Positions 45,877-56,885 of a stretch of 64,000 bases of DNA are shown in pieces. Origin of the DNA: Rhabditoides inermis (Eukaryota > Nematoda > Chromadorea > Rhabditida > Rhabditidae). Both the position numbers and the translations under genes were made by a program. Where the stretch lies: positions 493,501 to 557,500 of the forward strand of contig CAWZYM010000396.1 in assembly GCA_963966185.1 (NCBI GenBank), read 5' to 3'. Position 1 is the stretch's first letter. Every line of letters begins with the position of its first letter. The notes under the pieces were generated by a model, which did not search any database, was not told the origin of the DNA, and worked only from the letters and a program-made list of their open reading frames with translations.

Positions 45877-45967
45877 TCTTGTTTTAGACGTTCTGCCACA
45901 AAGAGACGACGTTGTCGACCGCCGGCGAGGAGGGTGCGGCAGCGGTGAAGTATCCAGGTGATGAGAG
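45877..45967 (-). CDS. last exon of an unplaced gene
   Basis: After ATATTTTCAG, a frame reads LSSPGYFTAAAPSSPAVDN and on to SLWQNV-stop. AATAAA follows within about 25 bases of the stop, which supports a true 3' end. A possible preceding exon ends at 46,138 (CGCAAG before GTGAGA). Nothing upstream was recognised, and the retrotransposon at 46.8 kb may have disrupted it. Confidence 0.35.
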
Positions 45968-46553
45968 CTGAAAATATCATCAATTACTACCCGAATTTAT
46001 ATTGCTCATTGTTTTCTCTAGCTCCCTATTCGCCCGATGGTTACGGTAGTCAACAGCTAATGTGGAAAGTGCTTAAGATTTCTTTTGTATTCATTCAGAA
46101 TCGTAAATCGATATTGTTCAAGCAATATCTCACCTTGCGACAGGTACGAGTCTTGTGTCGATTGAGGGAAAAAACGAGGAGAGATTCCAACACTGCCCAC
46201 AGCCTATTGCAAAACCACCAACCACTAACGTCCATTGCTCATATTCAATAATTCCCAAGTTTGATTATATGAAATACTATTTTTATTGTTGTACAACACT
46301 TCGATGGTTTAGATTTGTCGTCGCTGCCGAGGACGGGGTGCACGACGGCGCGACGGCACAATGTCGAGGTGGGAAGGTGACCATTCTCTCTCTTTTGTCC
46401 TTGACGTTGTCCCGTGTAACTGTAACAAGTGACATTAGTTGGGTATTTTATCTCAATCACGAATCATCTAGTCCCTCTCTCCAACCCCGAGCGAAGCTTG
46501 TAAGAGTTTGGTCAAGCAATTATTTCATCATTGAATGATGAGTGGCCCTTTCA

Positions 46554-46612
46554 GGAACATGTCATCGGGAAACCCTTTCCCTCTGTTCACTGGATCAACA
46601 GGTGAATGCTTT
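46554..46612 (+). other. possible first exon, MSSGNPFPLFTGST
   Basis: TTTCAG, then an exon with ATG (MSSGNPFPLFTGST), then GTGAAT. A candidate second exon, AYGYGSGEAG, at about 46,757 runs straight into the retrotransposon. It may be a small gene broken by that insertion. Confidence 0.3.
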
Positions 46613-46782
46613 TTTTGACCGCACAAATACTCACAACACTATAAAAGTTGGACCCGTCCCTATGCGAATTGACAAAAGTCGAGGAATAAGGACGTGACAA
46701 TTTTTTCTTCCCATTTTTTCCCTATATCGACATTTTAATTTCGAAATTTTTGATAGCTTATGGTTACGGTAGCGGTGAAGCT

Positions 46783-48135
46783 GGAGAAGCATTCTGTTTC
46801 CCACCCACTACTTTTGCATAAGCTCAAGGCATACGGTATTTGTAACAACCTGATTGCTTGGTTTTCCTCCTACCTCTCATCACGCACATTCGTCGTCAAA
46901 AACGGTAACTCTGTCTCCTCATCCTTCTCATGTCCCTCTGGTGTGCCTCAAAGTAGCGTAATTGGTCCTCCTCTCTTTCTCGTTTTCATCAATGACATTA
47001 CTGACAACTTGAAATCTGACGCACTTATGTATGCAGATGATCTCAAAGTCAGCCGTGCTATTGTTGACCCCATGATTGATTTCTGGGTGCTGGGTCAGGA
47101 CGTTGGGGAGATTGACCGCTGGTCAGAAATCTGGCAAATGTCGGTCTCCTCGGCCAAGAGTCAGCACCTGCAGATCAGAATGCGTCATGATTGCCCTCTC
47201 CTTCTTTCAGGTGTAGAACTCCAGAAAGTAACTGACTCGGTAAGTGATCTTGGTGTAGAGATAAGCCCTGACCTCTCTCCTCGTGCCCATATTACTAAAA
47301 TTGTTAAGAAGGCCAACCGTATTTCCTATCTTATCACGGCCGCTTGCTCGTTCCCATCTCTGTCCACATATTCTATCCTGTTTAACATGTACTGTCGTCC
47401 CATCCTAGAATATGCCTCGGTCGTGTGGTCCCCTTCCCAAAAGGGCGACATTGCACAGGTCGAGGATGTTCTACACAGATTTAGTAGGTTTGCTCTCCTA
47501 AAGCTAGGTTTTCCCGCATTTGATATGGCTTACGAAGAGAGGCTCGCAATCCTTGGAATGCGCTCGCTCGAGTATCGCCGCATTGAACTCGATCTTATAT
47601 TCTGCTTTAGGATACTGGCGGGCATGGAGTCTGATGAGTTGAGCGGAATCCTGCAGGTACTTCCGCCTTCTCGCCAGAGCGGGAGACGACCGAATAGGCG
47701 TCAGCTGAGAAAGTCGACCGTCTCCAATTCGCTGGTATATGGTAGTTTCGCGGTAAGAGTAGTGAGGGTTTGGAACGAGCTTCCCGATACAGTAGTGGGG
47801 TGCTCCTCCCTCTCATCTTTTAAAACCGCTTTGAGTAAATTTGACCTATATACCATTCACAAATTCTAACTATATGTCACACCTGTTCTGTTCACGTGCA
47901 CCGTAACTATATGTCACACACTTGTCCTGTTCATATGCACCGTCCCTTGTCCGCACTGTCCCGTCTCCTGTCCTTGTCTGGAACCGGTATAAAACACTCT
48001 TCTTCGCGCCGCGGTATCTCACTCATCCCCTCTTGATTCTCCCGGTGATTCGTGTTCATGCTCATTTGCTCATGTTATTTTCATGCTTTGCTTCCGCTCT
48101 ATTTTTTGTTAAATCACATTATTTCGATTAGAGAT
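46783..48135 (+). mobile_element. 5'-truncated non-LTR retrotransposon (RT)
   Basis: The frame to 47,869 encodes the second half of a LINE reverse transcriptase. It begins inside the palm (HSVSHPLLLHKLKAYGI). Then come the GVPQxSVxGPxLFLxFINDI block and the catalytic YADD box (LMYADDLKV), followed by the usual thumb pattern (LGVEISPDL, ISYLITAAC, YCRPILEYASVVWSP) and a C-terminal basic region (RRPNRRQLRKS). The SxxG position reads SSVIG, where active copies usually have GSVLG. No endonuclease or ORF1 is present, so this is a dead 5'-truncated copy. The 3' UTR-like sequence runs to about 48,135. The clade (Jockey/CR1-like) is inferred. Confidence 0.85.
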
Positions 48136-49830
48136 AAATGTCTATCACTCAAGCACCTCCGCGGCGAGACCGGCAACGTGTACAAGCCCCTATTTTTTTA
48201 AACTCAAACTTGAATAGTATGATGTTTTAAATATGTTTTTTCAAACTTTTTTTTCAGGAACAGCTTCCGGAATGCGCCAGACTCTTGCCACACACCGGTC
48301 AGACACCGTTAATTCGCGGACAAACACATATTTTGTTTGGCATTTGGAATTTGTAGTAAAATAAACATGACAAGTATTCTGCACGAGGTACGTAAGTAGA
48401 GGATTTTTGTTTTTATGATGTGATAGCTGCATAAAATACTTTAAAATAATACCAAGCGATTATACTTTTTAGATTTTTGAAAAAAATCCTTATTTCTGAA
48501 ATGCCTTATATGGACCTTTTTTAAAATTTGAACGCGTATAATCGTTGCGGAAAATTTACGTGTTATTTATGGTGAACCAACTAAAATTCATAGTAGTTTC
48601 ATATGTACCCTATCTCACGCAAAAGAAATCAACTTGTCGCGCGCGTCGCGGCTGCGTCGCGTTGGTCATCTCCAGGCATGTCCGCATCTTCAGCATAGAA
48701 GACTACTACTTCTATTGGACCGTGCGCATAGTCGCAAAGAGAGAGATCAAGAACGTGATTGGTTAGTGTAGTGGTTAGCTTGTGAGGCTCTCATTCTCAC
48801 GGTCAGGGGATCGGATCCGCTGCCTCTGCACATGTTTTTGAATTCGTTTTGCATTTTTCTGATGCACATTCCAGATCAAATCTCTACATTTAATATCTTT
48901 ATGAGTCCTTTGAACAAGCATTGATCATGTTTACACATATTTTGTACCTTAATACACTACTTTATGTTATCGCTGCCACTAGCCCTAAAACGCAACGAAT
49001 TAACTCACACGCATGACAAAACCAAGTATGCATGAAGTAGTATCATATTATTGCTGTAAAACAGGACGATTTTACATATTTGTTTGTATAAATAGTTCTT
49101 AATTAATGTGCTATTCAAGTGCATTGAAACAGTGCACCATTTGCCACTAAGCCCCGCCCCCGGGCGATCCTGTCCAGCGCCGCCCGGTGTGGCCAGGTGG
49201 GATACGTTTCCTGGTATCATTTTTGTTATCGTTTCTATCAGCTTCTATCAGCTCGTTTCCCCTCTCTTATCACTGCCCTCCCATTTCATGCGCGTGCACT
49301 CTTTTCTCATAACTTTCTTTTGTTTACATGTTGTAATAAATTTTCTGTGATCATTTTATTTGATAATAGACCCGAAAATCGTAATAACAACCTTGGTTTC
49401 TATCATGTTTTCATAATTTTTTGTCAACAAGTTGGGTCCCACCACGAAGAGATTGAATCGTTTCATTGCGTAACACAGATAAACGCGGGCTGGTGGCGCC
49501 CAAGTGGGCTGGTGGCGCCCCACTGTGGCCCCAGTAGCGCGCAAGTCGAGGGTGCCCCATTAGCGCCCAAGTGGGGCGCTAGTGGACCGAGTGGGGCGCT
49601 AATGGGAGAGCAGTACGCTACGGACTATTTTCGAAATCATATCAGCGGGAAAGTCGAATTTTGTTCTTTTTTTGAAAACATTTCAATTTTCATATTTATT
49701 GTCATGTGTTATTAATTGTTTTTACAGACGACGTACGCAGTGGCTGTTATTAAGTGCGTTCTTTTAGAGTTTAACACTGCAAAGTATATGTCTTCGTAAT
49801 TCGTAAAGTAATTGTTCGTGAGATGACAAG
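48136..49830. other. AT-rich intergenic with one GC-hairpin cluster
   Basis: Mostly AT-rich and without a gene. At 49,487-49,612 lies a GC-rich cluster of short self-complementary words such as TAGCGCCCAAGTGGGGCGCTA. A related cluster is at 51,823-51,952. Confidence 0.6.
48757..48829 (+). repeat. tRNA-Glu(CTC)-like relic
   Basis: A box TAGTGTAGTGG, a perfect anticodon stem TGAGG/TCTCA with loop CTCTCAT (anticodon CTC), and a degenerate B box GGATCGGATCC. The acceptor stem does not pair. It is a pseudogene or tRNA-derived SINE. Confidence 0.5.
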
Positions 49831-49833
49831 ATC

Positions 49834-51150
49834 ATGACTGCCGCCATCTGTGCGGACGTGGTGGCGATGGCTCACTTCGGAGGCGGCGAGATGGCGCAGG
49901 GACCGAAGGGTCGACGAGCTCATCTCGCGCACCTAAGCAGCACCGCGCGGAGAAGGCGGCCGCCAAGGACGGGATGGTGGAGAAGACGGACAAGCTCGAC
50001 GAGATGCTCAAGAGCATCATGAAGAAGGGCGCATTCGCCATGCGACCCGTTGGTGCGGCCAAGGACAGCTGAACATGCAGGTGCGGTTTTTTCTCGTTGG
50101 TTTTATTTAATTACTTCGTTTATGATTGTAATATATAGTCCTTCGACCCCCTCCGGAGAGTGAATTTCTTGGATCGAGGGGATATTTTTTTTTTACCTTA
50201 ACCTATGATTGTAATGTACGTTGTTGCTTTCAGACGAACGCTCGTCAGCACCGCTCGGCGGACGATGACGAGGCTATCGTCGACCACAAGAAGATCGAGC
50301 GGAAGAAGAAGGGATTCACTGTTCAGTTCGACGACGACGGTCAGCTCATCTAGAAGGGAAAGGTGCGATTTGTTTACCTTCTCGTTTATATTAGAATAGA
50401 ATAGTTTATTCTAGTTTATTCTATTCTATAATAGTTTTTATTATGACATACAAATCGAATAATGGAATAGTACAGCTATGGTATGTTTCTGTTACAGGTG
50501 GAGAAAGCTTCCGTGAAAGGAGTGCGCACGGATTCGGAGGAGTATGGATCTGATGAGGAGGATTCGGACGAGGAGGAGAGCGGCAGCGAGAACGGAGACC
50601 TTGACGACATGCTCGTCGGAGACGAGAGCGACAACGAGCCTGGAGAGGTAAGGTATTTCATTTATCATGTCATGAACATTTCTCATGTCTAGAATGACGA
50701 GGAGGAGGACTTTGAGGACGATGGAGTTCCGGCTCCCAAGAAGAGCAGGGTCGCCGATCAAGGTAGGCATGGTGAGTGGGCGCATTCGAATGGATTGCTT
50801 GCAGACTCTGACGTACCGTTTGTGTTGCCCATGCCGAAGAACTATTCGCAAATGAAGAAGCTGTTCGATCAGTACAAACCCACCGACACACTCGTTATCA
50901 TTGAGAGGTATGGAATTAAGATGTTTATTTATTTTGATTATGTATGATTGATTGCATAGAAATTGTCATGTCTTTGATTTTTTTTATATTTCCCCCGGGG
51001 AGGTGAGAAAAAATTCTCTTATTTTTGTATTTTTTCAATCATCGTGATTTTACAGGAGCATCGGAGAAGAGTCGCGCAGTCTCTCTGAAGAAGTTGCGTC
51101 ACCTGATGCTCAATTGGATGGAGAATGTGAACAATGCGCTCACGCAGGCG
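49834..51150 (+). pseudogene. NOP14: NOP14 (nucleolar protein 14) fragment
   Basis: Segments match NOP14 in order: AHFGGGEM, then VDELISRT, KQHRAEKAAAKD and TDKLDEMLKSI; then SADDDEAIVDHKKIERKKKG and FTVQFDDDGQLI (50,235-50,350); an acidic stretch with DLDDMLVGDE; then VPFVLPMPKNYSQMKKLF and TLVIIER (50,810-50,910); then SLKKLRHLMLNWMENV (51,057-51,150). Human NOP14 has the same succession (AHFGGG, ELIEELIAKSKQ, SADDLNDGFV, PESYEELRSLL). Frameshifts near 49,910 and 49,930 and an in-frame TAG at about 50,351 break it, and the N- and C-terminal parts are missing. Introns are kept, so it is a DNA-level duplicate. NOP14 is an SSU processome factor for 18S rRNA maturation. Confidence 0.8.
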
Positions 51151-51189
51151 ATGTAAGTTGGCAGTGGTTGGGCTGCGCGCACTATTAAT

Positions 51190-51247
<58 letters not shown>

Positions 51248-52070
51248 CGTTGGTTCGACAGTGCGCACTGAAACATGCGTTTACTCATATTCTCGTAATG
51301 ATTTCTTTGCAGGATAGACGTTCGCAGGTCCTTCCCGATCATCAAGGACGACGACTGCTGGGTGCTGGCTCCTGGGAGGAACAAGCCGGGTATGATTTTG
51401 GGTCTGCGAGCTTAGTATTTATTTATTTATATCCTTTGCAGCGTGATCACCGTACTCACCCACTACTCGACTGCCGATTCCCGCCGCATCCAGATCAACA
51501 TCTACATGGTTTCGGATCTTCTAGAATTTAATCTTGTGCCATCTGTCCAATGTTGTTATTTTCTCGACGTAATATTGTTGCAATGTAGCCTGTTCATGAT
51601 ATCATTGTTTGTTATCATAATCTTCTATGTATCGTTTTGTTTGGTGTTTCAAATCGATCGTTTGTTTAAGAATTGTTTTGTTATGGTTCCCCTACAAAGA
51701 GTACAAAAATAAAGTATATCAGAATGACCTTGGATTGAAGCCAATTGACAAAAGAAAACAAAATAAAACACCAAATTCACGGAGAGAGCTACCAACGAGG
51801 CGACTCGCCATGATACTAGCGCGTCAGTCGTGCCCCAGTAGCGCCCCAATCGCCGCACTGGCGCCCCAGTCGGACGCCACTAGCGCGCATACAACCGCTA
51901 GTGGGGCTGGAGTGGGGCGCCAGTGGGGCTCTACTGCCGCGCTAGCGGAGAGCAGTTATCTTTGCATTTCGTAGCCGAGCTTTTCATTTGTTCCTATTTT
52001 ATCACCTTTTTAATTATATAATCTTAAATTTATTGTGTTTTGTCTAGATAACTTTGTGGTATAAATTTAT
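51151..52070 (+). other. exon-like blocks and GC-hairpin cluster
   Basis: A GA run at 51,190-51,242, then two exon-like pieces in plus orientation: 51,313-51,390 (IDVRRSFPIIKDDDCWVLA) and 51,441-51,508 (VITVLTHYSTADSRRIQI) after a TTTGCAG acceptor. They may continue the duplicated NOP14 region or be from another gene; the family is not recognised. The GC-rich hairpin cluster is at 51,823-51,952. Confidence 0.35.
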
Positions 52071-52077
52071 CTCTTTG

Positions 52078-53569
52078 AGGCTGCGCCGCCATCGCACTTC
52101 TCTGAGACTCGCAAGGCTATGCTCGCCGATGCTGTCAAACTCTGCAAACACGTTGGATACCAGAACGCTGGTGAGTACAATTGGTGAAGTATTGTAGTCT
52201 ATCGTCGTGTTCAGGTACGGTGGAGTTCCTTCTGGGAGAGGACGGCAAGTACTACTTCATCGAGGTGAACGCTCGCCTGCAGGTGGAGCACACTGTCACC
52301 GAGGAGGTCACCGGGTGGGTTTGTACGAATGCAGACTGTGCATGATGACCATTGGTCGCGTGTCTATCCCACGTGTCATTACGCCACTTGTGTGTTGCCG
52401 CTTGCAGGGTGGACATTGTCAAGAAGCAGATCCGCATCGCCGAGGGTCTCTCTCTGCCAAAGCTCGGACTCACACAGGACCACATCAAGCTGCATGTGAG
52501 TGACTGGCACTACCGACAATTCAAACAGCCAGCGTCTGTTGTTTGGTTGTTCTGACCGTGTCTATTCAGGGCTCGTCTATCCAGTGCCGTGTGACGACCG
52601 AGGACCCGGCGAAGGACTTCCAGCCGGACTCTGGCCGGATCGACGTGTTCCGCACTGGAGAGGGCATGGGTATCCGACTGGACTCGGCCAGTGCATATCC
52701 GGGAGCCGTCATCTCACCCCACTACGACTCGCTGCTCTGCAAGGTGATCAGCCACGGAAGCTCCCACGAGGCAGCTTGCTCCAAGATGAGCCGCGCTCTC
52801 AAGGAGTCGCGTATCCGCGGAGTGAAGGTGGGTGCGGGTCCCTCGACGGTCGGGGAGAGACTGTCGGGAGGGGGCGCCACTATTGATTTCTGTCATTTCC
52901 AGACCAACATCCCGTTCATTCTGAATGTGCTGGAGAACAGGGACTTTGTGTCAAGGGCGCCGTGAACACCTCGTTCCTCACTGACAACCCTCAGCTATTC
53001 AACTTTGCCCCCAGCAAGTGAGTATCGATTATGTGAACTTACTATTTTATGAACAAATTAATTGTTAAATATGCATTGTCATTCAGGAACCGCGGTCAGA
53101 AGCTGCTGCAGTATCTGGCCGACGTGTCTCTAAACGGTCCCAAGACTCTGCTGGCGACTGGCCTGCCCCCCAGCAGACAGCAGCCAGAGGTGCCGGCTGT
53201 CCAGCCCGGATCGCCCCCCATCGGATTCCGCGAGGTGCTCAAGAAGCAGGGCCCGGCTGGCCTGGCCAAGGCCGTCCGCCAACACAAGGGACTCCTCCTC
53301 ACCGACACCACATTCAGGTGGGACACTTGTCCGATTGGTGGGGTTGATCGATGGGTTGCAGGGATGCGCACCAGTCGCTGCTCGCCACTCGCGTCCGCTC
53401 TCACGACATCCTCAAAATCGCGCCCTTCGTGTCGCACAACATGCCCGGCCTGTTCTCGAGCAAGAACTGGGGCGGCGCCACATTCGACGTGTGTCTCAAG
53501 TTCCTGTACGAGTGTCCGTGGGAGAGGCTGGAGGCGATGCGCAAGCTCATGCCCAACATGCTATCGCAG
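52078..53569 (+). pseudogene. pyc-1: pyruvate carboxylase fragment
   Basis: Seven exons with intact splice sites (to 52170, 52215-52314, 52408-52495, 52570-52827, 52903-53018, 53087-53317, 53362-53569) encode the C-terminal half of the biotin carboxylase domain: [17 protein letters not shown] (the ENR-loop/VEHTVTE signature), GVDIVKKQIRIAEG and [13 protein letters not shown]. The start of the carboxyltransferase domain follows, with [16 protein letters not shown], the metal-binding/active-site motif, and [20 protein letters not shown]. The N-terminal ATP-grasp part, the rest of carboxyltransferase and the biotinyl domain are missing. A 1- or 2-base indel near 52,950 (between DFV and GAVNTSF) breaks the frame. 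The copy ends about 25 bases before the foldback element sequence. The complete enzyme makes oxaloacetate from pyruvate in mitochondria. Confidence 0.92.
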
Positions 53570-53593
53570 GTTTTCTCATTTTCCCCATTTTCT

Positions 53594-53943
53594 CCTGCAA
53601 CACTTTCGCCTCCCGCCTTGATAAATGTTTTATCTTTGTTGTGTTTGAGAGTATATAAAAACATGATTTAGCTGTTTGCAACAGTAATTATCTAGTACCC
53701 TAGTTTGTTTAAGAAAATGAGTAGTGAGCAGTGAGCAGTGAGTGTTGGTTAGGAAATTGACCCTTTCTGATATAGAATTATTTAACACTCACTGCTATCT
53801 TTCTTTAATAATTATATTGTTCCAATAGTCACTTTCCTAACACGTGTTAGGAAAGTGACTATTGGAACAATTAGTCTTTTAAAAAAAAAAGAAGAAATGC
53901 TGTACGCTACAGGGGGGTCTGGGGGGCTTGCCCCCCAGCCTTT
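53594..53943 (+). mobile_element. partial copy of foldback element arm
   Basis: Matches the right arm of the 17.7-20.1 kb element from CAACACTTTCGCCT through the 56-bp palindrome (53,816-53,871) to the GGGGGGCTTGCCCCCCAGCC end. It carries a shorter GAGTAGTGAG repeat and lacks the outer AC-rich repeat. It directly follows the pyc-1 fragment, as the first copy directly follows the rpl-3 fragment. Confidence 0.88.
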
Positions 53944-54222
53944 GTATAAGTGTGTATCTATTATATTCGCACCGGTGATTAGCAGAGTGTACAGGTGAGC
54001 ATGATGGTTTTTGTGGTCAGTTAGTGTATTGTTGTTGTTTGGTGTGTCGAATCTTGGTGCGTGCTCTCTGCATCTCGCATGAACTATAAATCGCATGAAC
54101 TCACTATCTAATCAGCATAGCCTGCGTCTCTACCTGCACTCTCGCGTCTCCACTCTCTCACTGTTTGCGCACTCACTCTCTTTACATGTGAAACACTGCA
54201 ATTCTGGTTTCTGTCTCGCCCA

Positions 54223-55457
54223 ATGTTGAACCTCAACGAACACACCCAGATGGGAGAAGGAGGAGAAGGAGCAGCAGGCATGGAACAGCATGGAGGACAC
54301 TGCCAGATTTGCGCACAGGTGAGCAAACATGAGCATAAATAAAAAAACAGGTTCAGGCAGCGCACGGCGTGCACTTTGGCGTGAACGCGTGCCGAGCTTG
54401 CGCAGCGTTCTTCCGGAGAACCGTCGTCCTCTCCAAACACTACACGTGCAGGTGAGATGATGGTTTGCGGTGAAACGATGACGGTTCACAGACGCCAAAC
54501 GGGTACATGCTCTACCAGCAAGGAGGAGCGGTATCTGTGCAGGAAGTGTCGCTTCGACAAGTGCATCCGGGAGGGAATGAAGACCGACAGTCAGTTCAAA
54601 AGCGTGCGAGCTAGTGTGAATGGTGAGGTGTGTGTTGCAGACGTGCAGTACAACCGCGACCGTCTGTCTGCGACGGAGAGTCGCGGGGGCGTGCGGGTCG
54701 CGAAGAGGGAGGTGAAAGAGGAAGCACCCTCCACATCAAACGACTCATTCCACAACCCCTCCACCTCCGCATTCCAACCCGTCCATCCCGACACGCCGGT
54801 CAGAACACTCTTACTATTTGAATTTAAAAAAAGTCTTCAGTTTTCATTAGTGATGATCCGTAATACTTTGCAATTTGCCTTGCAACTACTTCAAAATGTC
54901 TCCCAATAACGTCCAAAAATTACTCGAGATTTTCCTCCAACCACTTTGAATTGCTTCATGAACAATTATAAAAGACACTGACAACTGACTGCGTGTTTTT
55001 ACCGCTACTCAACTTCTAGCAGCACTCGGCGATCCGCTTCGCCCCTGCGCGCGACGGCGCCTCGCTCACCGCGCGCCCCGGAGCCACTCCGATCGTCTCC
55101 CCGGAGGTGATCAACGACATACGCCACGTGTTCGCCACGGTGTGTGAGGCAATCGATGACTGATCGTGTGTTGCCAGTTCTCGCCGTGTTTCGACCTACC
55201 CATCCAGCCGACTCTCATGCAGCGTATGAGCATAGGCTACGACAAGCATGTGCGCGCCAAGATCGACAATGTCAAGGTGCGACGGTGGAAAAAGTTGATT
55301 GACAACTTGCGCAGATCTATCCGACCTTTGACGTGTCGGTGGTGCGTCCGCTGTGGAACAAGCACATGGTGCAGATGGCCCGATGGGCGATGCACTGCCC
55401 CGCATTTGCCATGCTAGAACCAGACGATAAGGTGGGTGAGGAGGGGGGGGGGAGAAT

Positions 55458-55501
<44 letters not shown>

Positions 55502-56339
55502 GAGAGAGAGGGAGAGAAAGAGAAAGAGAGAGACAGAGAGAAAGGAAGAGAAAGAGAGAGAGAGAAATCTTTAGCACGCCATCTTCTCTACTCGCATCGC
55601 GGCGTTCATTCGACTCGAGAAGACGTGGCTTAGCTTGCAGATATTTGAAAAAGAGATGAGAAACAATGTCGCCGTGAGTGTACTTGTATTCAGGATTGTT
55701 ATGCAATTTTCATCCAGCTGTTCGTGATCGCAGACAACTTTGCGATCGACGTGCAGAAGGTGCAGATGGACGTGCGCGAGTTCACCGACGTCAGCCCCGA
55801 GGAGATTCAGAGGTGGACAGAAGCTGATGCCACTCGACTGATGCCACTTCAGAATGTTCAAGCCGCTGTACACGAAGATGATGACCCGCGTGGTTCAGCC
55901 GATGGCCGAGCTGCGACTCTCACACTTCGAGATCATATACATGCTGTGCTCACTGTTCTGGACTGTCGAAGGTATGCCAACATATAGCTCCCTCTTCCAA
56001 GCATCATTCAGAAGTGCCTGGCATCTCTGCGGCTGCGCAGGAGACAGCGGATCGCGTAAGGGACTCTATCGCCAACGAACTGCACGACTACTTCCTATAC
56101 CAGGTAGCACCTACTTCCGCGTTGACACGCTAATTTGTAGGTCGGATCGTCCAACTACGCTCATCGGATGATGCTCATCATGCGAATCATCAACGGCATA
56201 GACGTGTGTCCCCCCCTCTCTCCCCCTTCTCTCATAGTTCGCTTTCCAGGACGTGATCCAGGAAAAGTTGAACATGTTCGAGCTGGCGCAGATCTTCGGC
56301 GTCATCAAGAACAGCGGCAGTGGAAAGATTCTGTGCTAA
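54223..56339 (+). CDS. nuclear hormone receptor, intact
   Basis: Thirteen exons (54223-54318, 54357-54451, 54492-54589, 54641-54798, 55020-55139, 55178-55276, 55315-55431, 55575-55673, 55718-55812, 55853-55971, 56012-56103, 56141-56203, 56250-56339) join in phase into 446 aa. The DNA-binding domain spans about residues 26-100: CQIC, then [16 protein letters not shown] (the P-box is CRACAAFF, the nematode supplementary NHR type), TCST, and [14 protein letters not shown]. After a Ser/Pro-rich hinge comes the ligand-binding domain: [18 protein letters not shown] (helix 3), [18 protein letters not shown] (helix 7/8 region) and [12 protein letters not shown] near the end. There is no frame break. 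It would act as a nuclear transcription factor. It is the first of a cluster of three related copies on one strand. Intron 7 holds a long GA tract. Confidence 0.92.
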
Positions 56340-56885
56340 TCTCGAGTCCATTAAAAACGGCATTGTCCCATCTCGATTTTCAGTCGACCCTAGACAGTTT
56401 CTTCATGGTGGTGCTAGCGAGGCGTGTTGTTTACTCGCTTGTCGTGCTGGCTGCGCGGGTCCAAGGGCACCGGCGTGTGTGTGTGGACGAAAACAATCTC
56501 GCACCCCTTTCGCGCCCCCGCCAGAAACTCGTTGCACCGTGATGGTTGTTTACATCTCAGCTGCAGCGGTGATCTCAGGTGCTGCCTAGTGTCCCATCTC
56601 TCCCCATCTCCTTTCACGCGCGCTCTCTCGCCACTCTCTCCATCTCGCTCCCACTTCCTACATCTGCACCAGATCAACCCGACTGAATCACTTCCGTCTC
56701 ATTCACTGATCTGCGCTGATTCGTTGAACTAGACAAGACACGACGATTAGAGTCGACCTGCAAAACGCATTCGGCGAACAATCGGCGCGAATTTACGGCT
56801 TGAGAGCATGCGGTACGGTACGCATTGGGGGAAGGGCTTGAGGCGTGCGCTGGCTGTGCTGGGGGAAGGGCCAGACGGCAGTCAG

